DNA of 64,000 nucleotides from Burhinus oedicnemus (lineage: Eukaryota; Chordata; Aves; Charadriiformes; Burhinidae), in NCBI GenBank assembly GCA_008921705.1, contig VFFE01007901.1, forward strand, positions 608,247-672,246, in the 5' to 3' direction. Shown piece by piece: positions 11,720-22,270 of this stretch. Positions within the stretch are counted from its first letter, which is position 1. Every line of letters begins with the position of its first letter. Below the pieces are notes generated by a model. It was not told the DNA's origin. It searched no databases and saw only the letters and a program-made list of their open reading frames with translations. The translations under genes were made by a program, and so were the position numbers.

Positions 11720-14700
11720 GCACTAAAGCGGCCGTTCACAAACCGTTATTCTGTGCTTTGGCATCTTTTGGTCGATGACGCTTGCCCTCCAGTCTTTGGG
11801 TTCACACATGGGGATGGGCAAGAGCGAACTCAATGGGATTTTATGAGAATCTGGGAGTAGAGTCCCAAAAAGCTTCCCCCCTATTCTTTGAGGTGCTTGG
11901 CTGGCACTGAAGTTTCTCAGGGATGGGTGGACAGAAGCCCAAGGACCATTTCTGCCCTTCCACCAGGAGGGCTGGGGAGCTGGGACGGGAGACTCCACCT
12001 TGGTCCCCAGTGCCCCCTCCTCACCAGTGCTGGGACTGATCACGCATTTGCCAGTAGGGAATGAGGGGAGAGGGACCAAGGGAAGCCTTGGAGAAAGCAA
12101 GCACCAGCACGAGCTCTCATGCGTGGAGCTTTGGAGGTCTGGGTGGGAAGAGGAGGCTCCTGCATGGAGAGCAGAGCAGGGGGAGCTCAGGTCCTGCTCA
12201 GTAGCTCCTGCCTCCTGCTCCTTTGGCACCTGAGTCTCATTCCCTGTCTAAATCTGCCCTACAGCCCTGCACGTTTCCTGGCAAAGGAGCCCACAACCCG
12301 TAGAGACACACAACCCAGAGAAATGTTCCCTCACAAAGCGGATCCATCCTTGTCAAATCACAGGGGCGCAGGGAAAACAGAGGACTCGACATGTGACTCT
12401 CCCAAAAGAAAACCAAAAAAGACACGTCAGGACAAAGAGAAACCCAAACTGCCAGGACAAGCAGCTGCAAACAAACATCTGGAGCAGATGTTATCTGACT
12501 CATTACAGGGTGGGGCAGGAAAGGGGCTCACAACCCCAACCAAAATTGGAGTCCTCTCTGCGGGGAGACCAAACTATCTGGCAGCCGGAGATGGGGAGGG
12601 AGCAGGATGGATCTGGTCTGAAGATGTTAGGAAAAGCTCAGAAAAAAAACATGAGCAGAGGCTACCCACAGCCTTCCTGACACCAGACGAGCTCAGTGAA
12701 CCAGAGCTGGCCTCCTTGGAGAGATTTTGGCAAATCCCGGCCTGTTCTTTCTGCTGAGAGCAAGGAAGGGGAGCTCGCTGAGGGCCCAAGGGCCACCGAG
12801 GTCCCACCAGATGGAGTGGGAAGCAGTAACCCTACATGAAGCCACCTGCCCCTACGAGCAGGGCAGGGGCCAACAGCTCTCAACTTCTCGAGCCCATGCA
12901 ACTGCGAGGCCTGGATGTGGCTTTGCATTTTGCCCTCAACACAGTCAAACCAAAGCCCCGCGCTGGTCTGACGGCCCTCAGTGCCCACCTGGGCCTCTCC
13001 TCCTCCCTTCTACGTGTCCCGTATTTCATAAAACATATCATGCGGGTTCGTCATTTCTTGGAGACGAGACATTCAAGAGACCTGGCCGGACTCCTCAGCC
13101 CTGCACCCAGGCTGTGGCACCATTCCCTGGTAGAAATGGGACTTCTGCACTGACCCAGAAAAATCCCATTAGGTAGAAGGCTACTGGCAGGCGTCCTGGC
13201 CTCCTACCAATTACCGAAGGTAAATACGCCGCAATAGTAGTGCGGGGCTCCGCCTCGCCGTGCTGGTGCCAAGGAAAACTGGCTCCGGGGAGCTGGTACG
13301 TGGACAGCCATCTTCTCATCATCCTACAGCTCCCGCACCTGGGGGAGGTCACCCCGTGCTCGCATGACTTCGGAGGCCGTGAAAATGATGAAGCTTCACA
13401 TGTTGAGTCATTCCACCATCAGGAGAGGAAGCAATGAATTGCAAAGATACAGAGGTGGTAACTAAATTTACAAGTGGGATCCATTTAAAAAGGAGGAGGA
13501 AAAAAAAAAAAATCAAAGTAGAGCAAGTTGGAAAATTCTGTTCATTAGTTTTCTTTAAAAAGTTTCAATGAACTATTTCACATTCTCATTCAAGCGAGAC
13601 GGTTCCTCACATCATCAGTGAAAAAGGGACCTTTTTTCCCTAAAAGAGTTCTACATTTTTTTAGGAAGAAGGAGTTTAATCAGCACCGATAGAAAAGGGA
13701 ACCGAGCGTTCAAAAGGAAGTGTGCCTCTTGGTGGAAGTCTCTCCCCCAAACATCGCCTGGAAGTAGGTAGCCTAGCAATTATTGGCATATGGATAAATA
13801 TGTTTGCAGTATATTTTAAAACTGCTGCCACAGAGACAGGGACTGATCTTATGGGGGCACACGCACCTACAGGGCACCCTCTGAGAAGGTCGTTGCCTTA
13901 AAACCCGAACGATTTCAGAGTCCAGGGCTGGCCTGAGGATGTGCAAACTGCACAGATGTGGCCCTCTCCCTCCTTAATGCCAGGAGATCTTCACTGTAAC
14001 CCAGAGCATCGTCCTGAATTCCCCACAGCTTATGGGAGCGGGCTCTCCACTTTGGGCCCAGAGGAAGCGTCTTTCAACATCCCCCCTCAGGCTCTGGGTG
14101 AAATCAGGGTGAGGATCTTGGTCATGTCTGTAGGCACAAACTTCACACCAGGGATGGGATCCATCTCCCCTTCCACAGGGAACCGCGAGTTCAACGTTTG
14201 GATCCCATTTGGGTCAAGGGAGACAGGCACTGCCAGAACATGATTTAATGAATAATGTTTTCAAGCGGGATGAATCACTCCCTGGAACCGCTTTTCTCTG
14301 CAACAGAGGGAGCTTGGAGCAGCCGCGATTTTTAGGTAGCAAATGTACAGAAAGAGGAATCCTGTCATGAGAGTCTACCGCCTGCCTCGCCCCACAGCCA
14401 GCACTAAATCCTACCCTCTCTCTGCAAAGCCGACCCTCCCCAGCACAATCTGTACACTTCCCTCTCCCCCTTTCCCGACTACCTGGGAACTAAAGGTCTG
14501 GGATTAGCAATAAACAGACTGGGGAATCATCTTCCAGCATGTGCAAGTGTGCCAGGAAGCCAAACCTTGCATCTGGCACCATTCACAGCAGTATCATGAA
14601 TATTATTAGTAATAGACCTAGCCATCCTAACGTTATATTTATATATACAAAAATAGATCCACAGAACTCTACGTAAAGAGGTGGCTGAGGGAAGGCGACG

Positions 14701-16349
14701 GACGGGCCCTGGATGGCGGGATCTCAGAGGAAGCCAAGGGACATGTTGCATATATTTCTCCAGGGGAACCATTCGCTTCCCTCTGCACTCACACACCTCG
14801 GAGGAGGGACGGGCGGGCAGAACCGAACACTGGGACATCATCCCGGCTCCAAACCCCCCTGACCGACCGGCCGATGTCAGCAGGGTCACAACTGAGAGCT
14901 GGCACCACGCGTTTGCAAGCGGAGATGGGGCTGAGTCCAGGACCAGGAGGAGCTTCCCCCAGCGGCAGCGACAGGTTGGGCTTATTATCATCACAGCAAG
15001 GAAACCACGAAGCCCTGACCCCCAGACAAGTTTCCTTCTGGTCTGCAGATGGCCCGTCCCCAGGCTTTGGTTCAGACCCATCTCCAGTTTGCCGCAGGCG
15101 GCCGCCGTTGCAGAATACCCTTCAGCAGTGCCGGCAGGGTTCGCCTGCCGGCACGACGCTGGTGTTGGTGTGACACGCCGGTGGGCCAAGGAAAGCAAGG
15201 TGAGGACTCAAAGGCGACTCAAAGGCAGGGAGGGAAGGTCGGGCTCCCATCTTTCAACACCCCCTTCTACTCTCTGTTTCCCTCCAGCCCAAAGCAGGAG
15301 CTGCAGAAGTCCCTGCCGGGAACCCCATCAGGATGGGTGCTAACAGAAGCGCAGGGCGAGTGGCAGCTGTTGACAGTTGGGTTTGGGGTATATTTTTTAA
15401 AGTGAATTCAGTGCTGGTGGAAGGTACCAGATTGGGGCTCTGAGGGCTCGAACACGGAGCCGGTGCCTGTGGCATCTGCTCGGTGGTGGGATGGAGCCGG
15501 GCGGCAGCTCCCGTCCTGCCAGGGTTTGCGCTCCGGAGGCAGCCCTTCAAGGCATTGAGAAATGAACGGCAATTTCAAACCAGCTTCTTGTTCTCAGCCA
15601 AATCCCAGAGGGGACCTTTCCCTCGCTGCAGTCGGGCAGAAGCGAGTGGGCTGGGCTGCCTCCGATAGCTCCTTCCCCTGCCAGAAGGTTTCTAAAGCTT
15701 CCCACACCTTCCCTTCCTCTCCGAGACAGAAAAATACGATGCCACCTCATTTCGAAGCTCGCTTGCTTCTCCCAGTGCCTTCCAAGCCCAGAGGGAAGCC
15801 ACTGCCACCGGTGGGACCCCGTGGCACCCCAACCCCTTGGGGAAAGCGGACCTATGGCCACGTGAGAGGAGAGAGGCCACCCACGAAAAGTGCTGGAGAG
15901 AGAAAAAGAGAGAGAGAAGGAGATCTGGCTCCTGCAGGACTTTTGCACAGGGGATGCATCGACCTGCCTCTTCTCCCCATCGGGAAGGACCACATCATGG
16001 GGCAGCAGCAGCTCCTGAGGGCAGAGTCCCAAGGACCCCCTGGGTCACCCTTCCCCATGGGGCACGGCCAGGGAGGGCACCCGCAACTCTCTCTGCCTCT
16101 CCCGGTCCCTCACCCGCGTGTGCAAATCCACCATTTCCCACCAGCTTGGTGCCAGCTCCCCTGGCCACCCAGCCGCCTTCGTGCTCCCAGAGGCTGGGGG
16201 ACCCCCAGTTCACCCGTCTCATTGCCGGGAGGTGATGGTGGGCAGGGGGGAGCGCTGCAGAGCGGAGGGAGCCAAAGGAGGAGGGGGATGGAGGGGAGAG
16301 GAGGAGGAGGAGGAAGAGGAGTAAAGCCTTCTTCTCCTCCCCGGGAGGG

Positions 16350-17225
16350 TCATACCGGCTTATCCAGCGTCTTGGGGAAAGGCGTGCCGCTGGAGGAGGA
16401 GATCTTTCTGCAGACCGTATTGGTGTGGCTCTGGCAGCGGCAGCCGGGTCGTTTCAGGCCGTCGTAACCCCGCTGGCAAAGTTTGAGGCACCCCAGGGTA
16501 GGAAAGTAGCAGCAGAGGCAGGGCATGAGGAGGGAGAGGAAGCTCATGGCAGCCCAGCGGGCGCAGCAGGACCCCGGCCCGCAGGAGCAGGGGTCGTCGG
16601 CGCAGGTGTCCTCGTCGTCGGTGGAGCAGTGGTAGAAGAGACCCTTGACGCAGCAGAGACAAGTCCCGTAGTCGAGGAGGCTCTCGGGGGAGCAGAGGCA
16701 GCGCTGGTTGCAGAGCCAGCAGGAGGGCAGGCTGCGGGCGGCCGTGCAGCGGGCGCACTTGCATCGCCCGCACTCCTCGCAGATGAAGAGGTGGCCGGTG
16801 TGGAGGGTGGGCTTCTCCACCACCCCCTTCAGCGGCGACTCCTCCGCTTTCAGCTCGCCGGCCCGGGGCTGCGTCCGGATGAGGGAGTGCCCGGAGTGGG
16901 AAGGCGTGAGGCTGCTCAGGAGGCGCTGGTCGGAGGCGGTGGTGCTTTGGGAGACGGAGCTGGCCGTGCTGGAATGGCTCATGTGTTGCTGCAACGGTGG
17001 CATCTGGTGCTGTTGGCTGTGGCTGCGGTGCAGGTCCTGGAAGGTGGAAGACACCAGGCGGTCCTGGGACCACTCTTGCTTGTGCGGCGGCTGGGACAGG
17101 GATGGGTTGGAGCGGGTTTGCTGGAAGCAGACAGCCGGTCTCTCCACGTAGTTGTTGCTGGCACGGATGGAGCGGATTTGGTCAATGGACAGGACCTGCT
17201 GGAAGTCCTCAGCGGGTGGGTCCAT
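16350..17225 (-). CDS. SPRY3: Sprouty homolog 3 (SPRY3), complete coding exon
   Basis: This is a 291-residue Sprouty protein, an intracellular feedback inhibitor of receptor tyrosine kinase/Ras-MAPK signalling that acts in the cytosol and at membranes. The N-terminal Asn-Tyr-Val-Glu-Arg-Pro motif (Tyr26) is the family's conserved phosphotyrosine/CBL-binding site. A Ser/Thr-rich segment ending in Ser-Asp-Gln-Arg-Leu-Leu lies at about residues 84-103. The Cys-rich Sprouty domain spans about residues 149-272, with the hallmark Cys-Glu-Glu-Cys-Gly-Arg-Cys opening and a Cys-rich hydrophobic core. It matches SPRY3 rather than SPRY1, 2 or 4 in its Asp-Phe-Gln-Gln N-terminus and in the domain sequence; human SPRY3 has 288 residues. 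The chosen ATG (17,225) has a strong Kozak context (A at -3, G at +4) and aligns with the family start. An in-frame ATG 15 codons upstream (17,270) is weaker. There are no introns in the coding part. The neighbour TMLHE is divergent, as in human. Confidence 0.95.
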   Translation of the reverse strand: MDPPAEDFQQVLSIDQIRSIRASNNYVERPAVCFQQTRSNPSLSQPPHKQEWSQDRLVSSTFQDLHRSHSQQHQMPPLQQHMSHSSTASSVSQSTTASDQRLLSSLTPSHSGHSLIRTQPRAGELKAEESPLKGVVEKPTLHTGHLFICEECGRCKCARCTAARSLPSCWLCNQRCLCSPESLLDYGTCLCCVKGLFYHCSTDDEDTCADDPCSCGPGSCCARWAAMSFLSLLMPCLCCYFPTLGCLKLCQRGYDGLKRPGCRCQSHTNTVCRKISSSSGTPFPKTLDKPV

Positions 17226-17317
17226 CGTCTCGTCACAACTGAGTTCAGCCACACTGGAAGAGAGCTGCATTTCCAGGAGCGAGGAGACCCTGCGGCATCA
17301 GGGCACATCTAAAAATC
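17226..17317 (-). other. SPRY3: SPRY3 5' untranslated end of coding exon, with candidate splice acceptors
   Basis: Read on the minus strand, the best acceptor is a pyrimidine-rich tract ending in CTCCAG, with the exon starting at 17,317. Weaker AGs follow at 17,309-17,310 and 17,290-17,291. The weaker in-frame ATG at 17,270 lies in this segment. The acceptor choice decides whether upstream coding frames run into the SPRY3 frame. This is a sequence-based call only. Confidence 0.45.
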
Positions 17318-20300
17318 CTGGAGGATGGGGCAGGAAGGCAGAGAAAACATTTGTGTTACATTTTATAATGGAGCCATGCGTATAAACCTGGAAGCAAAGA
17401 CTGGCTGGTGAACTCCTAATGAAGGTATTTCCAACAACCAGACTCAAAGTACTTCTGTGCCTGGGGAGACTCAGGCTGGACATGTCCAAAGGGCAAGTGC
17501 CGTAAGATCTGTCCCTTCAAACACAGGAGGAGCATCTCCCCGTGCTTTTGAGCTTTCCGTGTCCTTCCAGAGGATTTCCCATCCCTTGGCAGCACTGATG
17601 GACCCCGTCTGTCCTCCCCAAGGGGAAAGTGACGGTCCTCTTTAAAGGAGGGGAAACTTGAAGCTGTGACTTATCCAGAGCCAGTGACAGAGCTGGGAAT
17701 GGCATCTCCTCCAGAGCAGGAGACTCTGTTTTGGGGCTTCCCAGCGCACCCCCAGCAGCCTCCCGGTGCCGTACCCTGCAGGCGCCAGGCTCACGGGGAT
17801 GGAGGGGACCTGAACACATTTTAATTTCAGGCAGCACCAGCAACAAATTGCAGCTACTGAGACACACACTTGGCCAGGGACAGGCCAAGCCCACAGACTC
17901 CCCGAGTCCTGGCGGTTCCCACTGCCGCATCCCATTTTCCCATGCGCAACCCAGCGCCAGCCCAGGAACCGATTTACCCCCGTCAGGGCCGGTTCCTCGT
18001 TAACCCCGGCACAAAGGCAGGGCGAAGCAGGGAAAGCAGACTTCGCAGCAGGCAAGCCCCGTCTTGCTCCTTGCACCAGGGCTGCCATGCCGTTTTTTTG
18101 AGGAACCAGCACTTCCCGAGTCTGCAGCGCTGGCAGCGGCGCCTGCTCTATCCAGAGGGAAGGTCAGCACCATCCCAGGGCTCGGGGCTGGGGCAGGGAG
18201 GACCCCTGTGTCCCAAAACACATGTCGTCCCCCCCCCAGCAGGTTTGACTTCATGGCATCAGCACCATCGCCAAAACCACGGGCTGCCAGACCTTGCCGC
18301 TGGCGTCTGGGTGACATCCCTGCGGCGCTGGGCGAGGAGAGGGGTTAGGCAGGAGCGGGGCTGCAGCGGAGCCAGATCCTGGCCCTCGGGAGGGAGGGAG
18401 AGAGAAACTTCCCACTCCTGCTGCCTGCAAACCGGAGCTGCCCAGGAGCGTGCAGAGGACGGAAGCCATTCGTTGCATGCCAGACCTCAGCGAAGAGCTT
18501 TTCCCCCAGCGCTTCCAGCCCGGATTTCAATATCGGTATACGTGCTTTCTGTGCACGGCCAGCTTCCCCGGGACCGAACCATTCTCCTCTGGCAGATCGA
18601 ATGAGTGATCCCTCAGTGACACAGACATTGTCACGGTGCCCGGGCCCGCAGGAAGACTCTGTTTCAATAGGAAGGTCCCCACCGGCCCCGCGCATGGCCA
18701 GCAGGCCAGGCGGCCGGCGGCGGCTTTCAAATAGGTGAGGGGCCACAGGTAGAATCTGCTCATGCAGCAGAGAGAGGCAGAGGGAAGATTGATTTTCATT
18801 AGCTAGGCTGACCTTGGAGAGCAGGGAAAAGCAAAGGCGACTTACTTTGACTGTTCAAGCAAGATCTGGCCTCTCCCATCCCCCTCCCCGGAAAGAAAAG
18901 GCAACCGATCTGCTTAGATTTGGGTTTTTCCTGCCTGTGGAGCCCCCCTGCCCGCCCCCCTCCTCCGTGTGATCTCAAGTGAGATGCTCACCCCGGCCAG
19001 GGAGACGCAGCTGGTGAATGAGTCGCTCTCCCAGGACGCCCGCAATTCATTTGGACGCCGATTTGTTTAACAGAAATATCAAGGTGAATTAGGAGGGCAC
19101 GGCTGACCCAGGGAAGGTTTTGTGAGCACGCTGACGGGATGGGAACAGGCCACAGAGGCAAAACAGCCTCTTGTGAGCTGCGACCCGCTGCCACCGAGCT
19201 CCTCACCCGGGAAGGTCTTACTAAAGAACAGGCTGGTGAGCTGGAGCCCCCCTGGACCCCTGAAGAGATAAAACACGTCTCAGCCTGCAGCTAGGACCAT
19301 GCAGAGGGGAGCGGAGAGCAGCCTCAGCGGGTTCCCACATCCCTCATGACCAAGATCCCATCTTGGGGTGGCATCGTTGAGGGGACGATGCTGACTGACA
19401 CCCGGGGAGGAGCTGCTCACATCTGGGTGTCCATCCCCTCCAACCTGTGCGCTGGGATGTGGCGGTACTTGGGCATTAGGACTCAGCCAGCGAGATTCCC
19501 GTGAGGTTCCCGTGTGGGGCTCGAACCAAGGTGTGACCCAAAGGGAGAGACCGGGGCAGCGGAGGGTCCCACTGCGATGGAGGCAGTGGAACTGGGAGGT
19601 TAAGAGCAGCCAAAGGGCAGACCCAGTACAGCTACACCAATCATCTGTGCAAGACCTGGAGCTCAGGAGACACAAGGCGACCCGTGAGCCGTGCTTAGGC
19701 AGGAGGAGATGGACAAGGGACACTGTGAGAAGGAAGAGAGCCCCGGGGACTGCAGGCAGAGAGAGGAGCTGGCAATCGGGCCATGCAGTGCACTGCAACC
19801 TGGACACTTAGGATCTAGGTCCAGGGCTTGGACACAGCATCCCGGGCAAGACAGGTCCTGGGAGGACCCCCAGCACTGAACTGGGGCCCGGACGCTCGTG
19901 GACCTATGATCCCCAGGCACAGGGGTTAGACATGGACCCAGACTTGCTGGCTGGGGGAGGCAAAGGTCCCTCTGGGACCCAAGGGGACGAGAGCCAGCGG
20001 ATCTGTGGGTCCTCCAGTCCAGCAGGATGGGGAGAAGAGGGATGCAATGAGCGGAGCTGGGACCTCGCTCCTGCGCCCCCACCCCGGGGGAGCCCAGAGC
20101 CCCCCACTCACTCCCAGCCCTCCCTGTTCCAGCCCGATCCCTGGGTGGCAACCGGTCCATATCCCGGCCCCTACTGGTCCAACCATCCCCGAGGCACTGC
20201 TGCACCCCTCCCTGCCTACCTGCCCGTCTGGGGGGAACCGGGGCAGCGTGTCCCCAGCCTCCTCCTCCTCCTCACACCCTGCCTTCGAGGCAGGCATGCC

Positions 20301-20559
20301 AGCCCCGGAAACCGGGTGAGCTTTATGGCCTCCAGCAGCCCCAAACATATAAAGTTCGTGTGATAATGGGCCAGAGGAGGGATCGTAAAAGCAAATGATT
20401 TACAGGCTGGAGGTGGCTGCAAGCCGTGGACGAGTTGCACAGGGCACCCAGGTGGGAGAAAAGGGCTTTTCCCACGCGATCCCCTCCGGAGGGACCCCCT
20501 CCCCCTGTCCCAGGTGCTGTGGGGTGGCACGGGGTGGTGACGGGAGGCTGATCCCCCAG
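17318..20559 (-). other. SPRY3: Probable SPRY3 intron, proximal part; nothing recognised
   Basis: This GC-rich DNA lies between the coding exon and the minisatellite. I see no recognisable exon, repeat family or RNA gene. A Sprouty gene needs only the coding exon, and a single 5' exon would make this all intron. A moderately CpG-rich patch near 18,630-18,740 could be an alternative promoter but carries no clear core element. Confidence 0.35.
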
Positions 20560-21800
20560 CCCCACTCTGCAGGCAGCCCACGCATGGCCCGGATCCGGGC
20601 TGCAGCCCCCGTGCACAGCCCCGCCGTCTGCTGGCTCCCCCAGCCCCCCGTGCAACGAAGCCCACGCCTGGCTCAGATCCGGATCCAGCCCGCAGAGCCC
20701 CCAGCCCCACCGTGCACACAGCCCACGTGTTTCCAGGACCACTGAGCACCACCATGCCTGCAGCCCATTTGCCTCCAGGACGCCCCAGCTCTGCCGTCCA
20801 AACAACCCACGCGTGACTCTGACCCACACCTAGCCTCCAGCCCCATTGCATATGCCCCACGCATGTCCAGGACCCCCATCCCCACTGCACATGCGTGCTC
20901 AGGAACCCCAGCTTCATTGCACACTCACAGCCCGTGCACATCCAGGGACTCCCAGCCCCTTGCGAAACAGCCCACACATGTCCAGGACCCCCGTCCCCAC
21001 TGCACATGTGTGCCCAGGAGCCCAGCTTCATTGCACGCTCACAATCCCTGCACATCCAGGGACCCCCATCCCCTTGGCAAACAGCCCACACATGCTCAGG
21101 ACCCCCATCCCCTTGGCAGGCATTGCCCACGCGTGCCCAGGACCCCCATCCCCACTGCACGTGTGTGACCAGGAGCCCAGTTTCATTGCACGCTCACAAT
21201 CCCTGCACATCCAGGGACCCCCATCCCCTTGGCAGGCATTGCCCATGCGTGCCCAGGACCCCCGTCCCCACTGCATGCATGTGCCCAGGAGCCCAGCTGC
21301 ATTGCACGCTCACAATCCCTGCACATCCAGGGACCCCCGTCCCCTTGGCAGGCATTGCCCACGCATGCCCAGGACCCCCATCCCCTTGGCAGGCATTGCC
21401 CACGCGTGTCCAGGACCCCCGTCCCCTTGGCAGGCATTGCCCACGCGTGTCCAGGACCCCCATCCCCTTGGCAGGCGTTGCCCACGTGTGTCCAGGACCC
21501 CCGTCCCCACTGCACGCGTGTGCCCAGGAGCCCAGCTTCACTGCACGCTCACAATCCCTGCACATCCAGGGACCCCCGTCCCCTCGGCAAACAGCCCACG
21601 CGTGTCCAGGACCCCCGTCCCCACTGTACACGCGTGTCCAGGACCCCCGTCCCCTCGGCAAACAGCCCACGCGTGTCCAGGACCCCCGTCCCCACTGCAC
21701 ACGCGTGTCCAGGACCCCCGTCCCCTCGGCAAACAGCCCACGCGTGCCTACACCACCCGCCCCCTCGGCGCCCCCCGTGCCGTCCCGCAGCCCACGCGTG
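20560..21800. repeat. GC-rich composite minisatellite (41-bp and 71-bp units)
   Basis: The core word CCAGGACCCCC recurs throughout. Four consecutive 41-bp units start at 21,357, 21,398, 21,439 and 21,480, each built from GCCCACGCGTGTCCAGG-type sequence plus a CCCCTTGGCAGGCATT-type half. From about 21,588 the array switches to a 71-bp composite unit (landmarks at 21,588, 21,659 and 21,730). A longer unit with a CATTGCACGCTCACAATCC word appears near 21,030, 21,185, 21,300 and 21,540. Copies decay toward 20,560. ACGCGT and related words recur. Strand asymmetry is extreme: C-rich on plus, G-rich on minus. Because units lack stops, long meaningless open frames exist on both strands. Confidence 0.9.
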
Positions 21801-21998
21801 TCCCTTCCCCGCTCCCGGACTCACCCCGCCGCCGCCGCCTCCGCCGGTCCATCCGCCCGCGGAGCGGCGAGCCCGGCCCCGCCGGCCCCGGCCCCGGCCC
21901 GCAGCGGGGCTGCCTAAGGGCGAGGGGCGGCGGGCATGGACGCGGGGCACCGCCCGCCCGCCCGGCCCCGCAAACGGGCCGTGCTCCGCGCCCCGGGG

Positions 21999-22018
21999 NN
22001 NNNNNNNNNNNNNNNNNN
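21999..22018. other. Assembly gap (20 N)
   Basis: Twenty N characters lie between a GC-rich CpG-island stretch and a G-rich segment. The fixed round length suggests a gap of unknown size rather than a measured one. GC-rich DNA next to a minisatellite is a common cause of such breaks. Confidence 0.99.
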
Positions 22019-22039
22019 AATGGGGGCAGCGTGGAGGAT

Positions 22040-22102
22040 GGGAGGGAGGGAGGGATTTATTGCTGCCCGTTAGCATCTCTCTCTCTCTCTCTCCCTCTCT
22101 CT
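22040..22102. repeat. GGGA repeat and CT/AG dinucleotide tract in SPRY3 promoter region
   Basis: The plus strand carries a (GGGA)n run at 22,040-22,054, then a CT-rich tract at 22,076-22,102 that reads as an AG repeat on the minus strand. It lies about 40 nt downstream of the proposed SPRY3 first-exon donor. AG/GA-rich tracts can bind MAZ, EGR1 or ZNF263-type zinc fingers (established), but binding here is inference. Confidence 0.8.
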
Positions 22103-22141
22103 GCCGCTCGCTTTCCCGGAGCTGGAGCTCTTAATGCTTAC

Positions 22142-22240
22142 CTAAGTGGCGTCATCCAGCTGAAATTGAATCGGCCCATTAGCGGTCCCCATAGAGCCCC
22201 GGGCATCCGCTCCCCAGATAATGACTGCAACGGAGCCGGG
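22142..22240 (-). other. SPRY3: Candidate SPRY3 first exon (5' untranslated)
   Basis: On the minus strand a strong donor, TTAG followed by GTAAGC, ends an exon at 22,142. A TATA-like TTTAAATAG lies at about 22,270-22,262, predicting a start near 22,232-22,240 and an exon of roughly 95-100 nt. The sequence is less repetitive than its flanks and looks conserved. It contains several ATGs. The frame from the ATG at 22,206 stays open to the donor. This is an assembled prediction from core-promoter and splice signals, without transcript evidence. Confidence 0.4.
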
Positions 22241-22261
22241 AGCAGCGGGATGCAGCAGGCG

Positions 22262-22270
22262 CTATTTAAA
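22262..22270 (-). promoter_or_regulatory. SPRY3: TATA-like box for SPRY3
   Basis: The minus strand reads TTTAAATAG, an A/T island in otherwise GC-rich DNA, about 30 nt upstream of the proposed start. The same bases on the plus strand (CTATTTAAAC) partly resemble a MEF2 site, so either reading is possible. Confidence 0.35.

Larger units (their letters stand above)
10270..16349 (-). other. SPRY3: Probable SPRY3 3' untranslated region
   Basis: The stretch follows the SPRY3 stop codon on the minus strand and contains no other recognisable gene. Its far end, about 10,270-10,570, is strikingly AT-rich and, read on the minus strand, looks like a 3'UTR terminus: many U-rich and AU-rich words, then AATAAA, then a T/G-containing downstream stretch. 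That gives a terminal exon of about 7 kb. Sprouty genes usually carry the whole coding region in one exon with a long 3'UTR (family knowledge). An earlier minus-strand AATAAA at 11,719-11,714 could give a shorter form. The extent is inferred; transcript data would decide it. Long open frames inside it on the plus strand, such as 12,119-12,757, show no family similarity. Confidence 0.45.

Noticed and set aside
1..16000. VAMP7 exons expected beyond SPRY3 by human synteny
   Set aside because: No longin or SNARE sequence could be recognised on either strand.
15562..16467. Plus-strand open frame of 301 codons overlapping the SPRY3 3' end
   Set aside because: Biased, proline/arginine-rich translation of GC-rich DNA opposite SPRY3, with no recognisable domain.
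16425..17312. Long plus-strand open frame of 295 codons
   Set aside because: It is the antisense shadow of the GC-rich SPRY3 coding exon and has no family features.
20560..21800. CRISPR-like array
   Set aside because: Units are contiguous tandem repeats without unique spacers, and the DNA is vertebrate.
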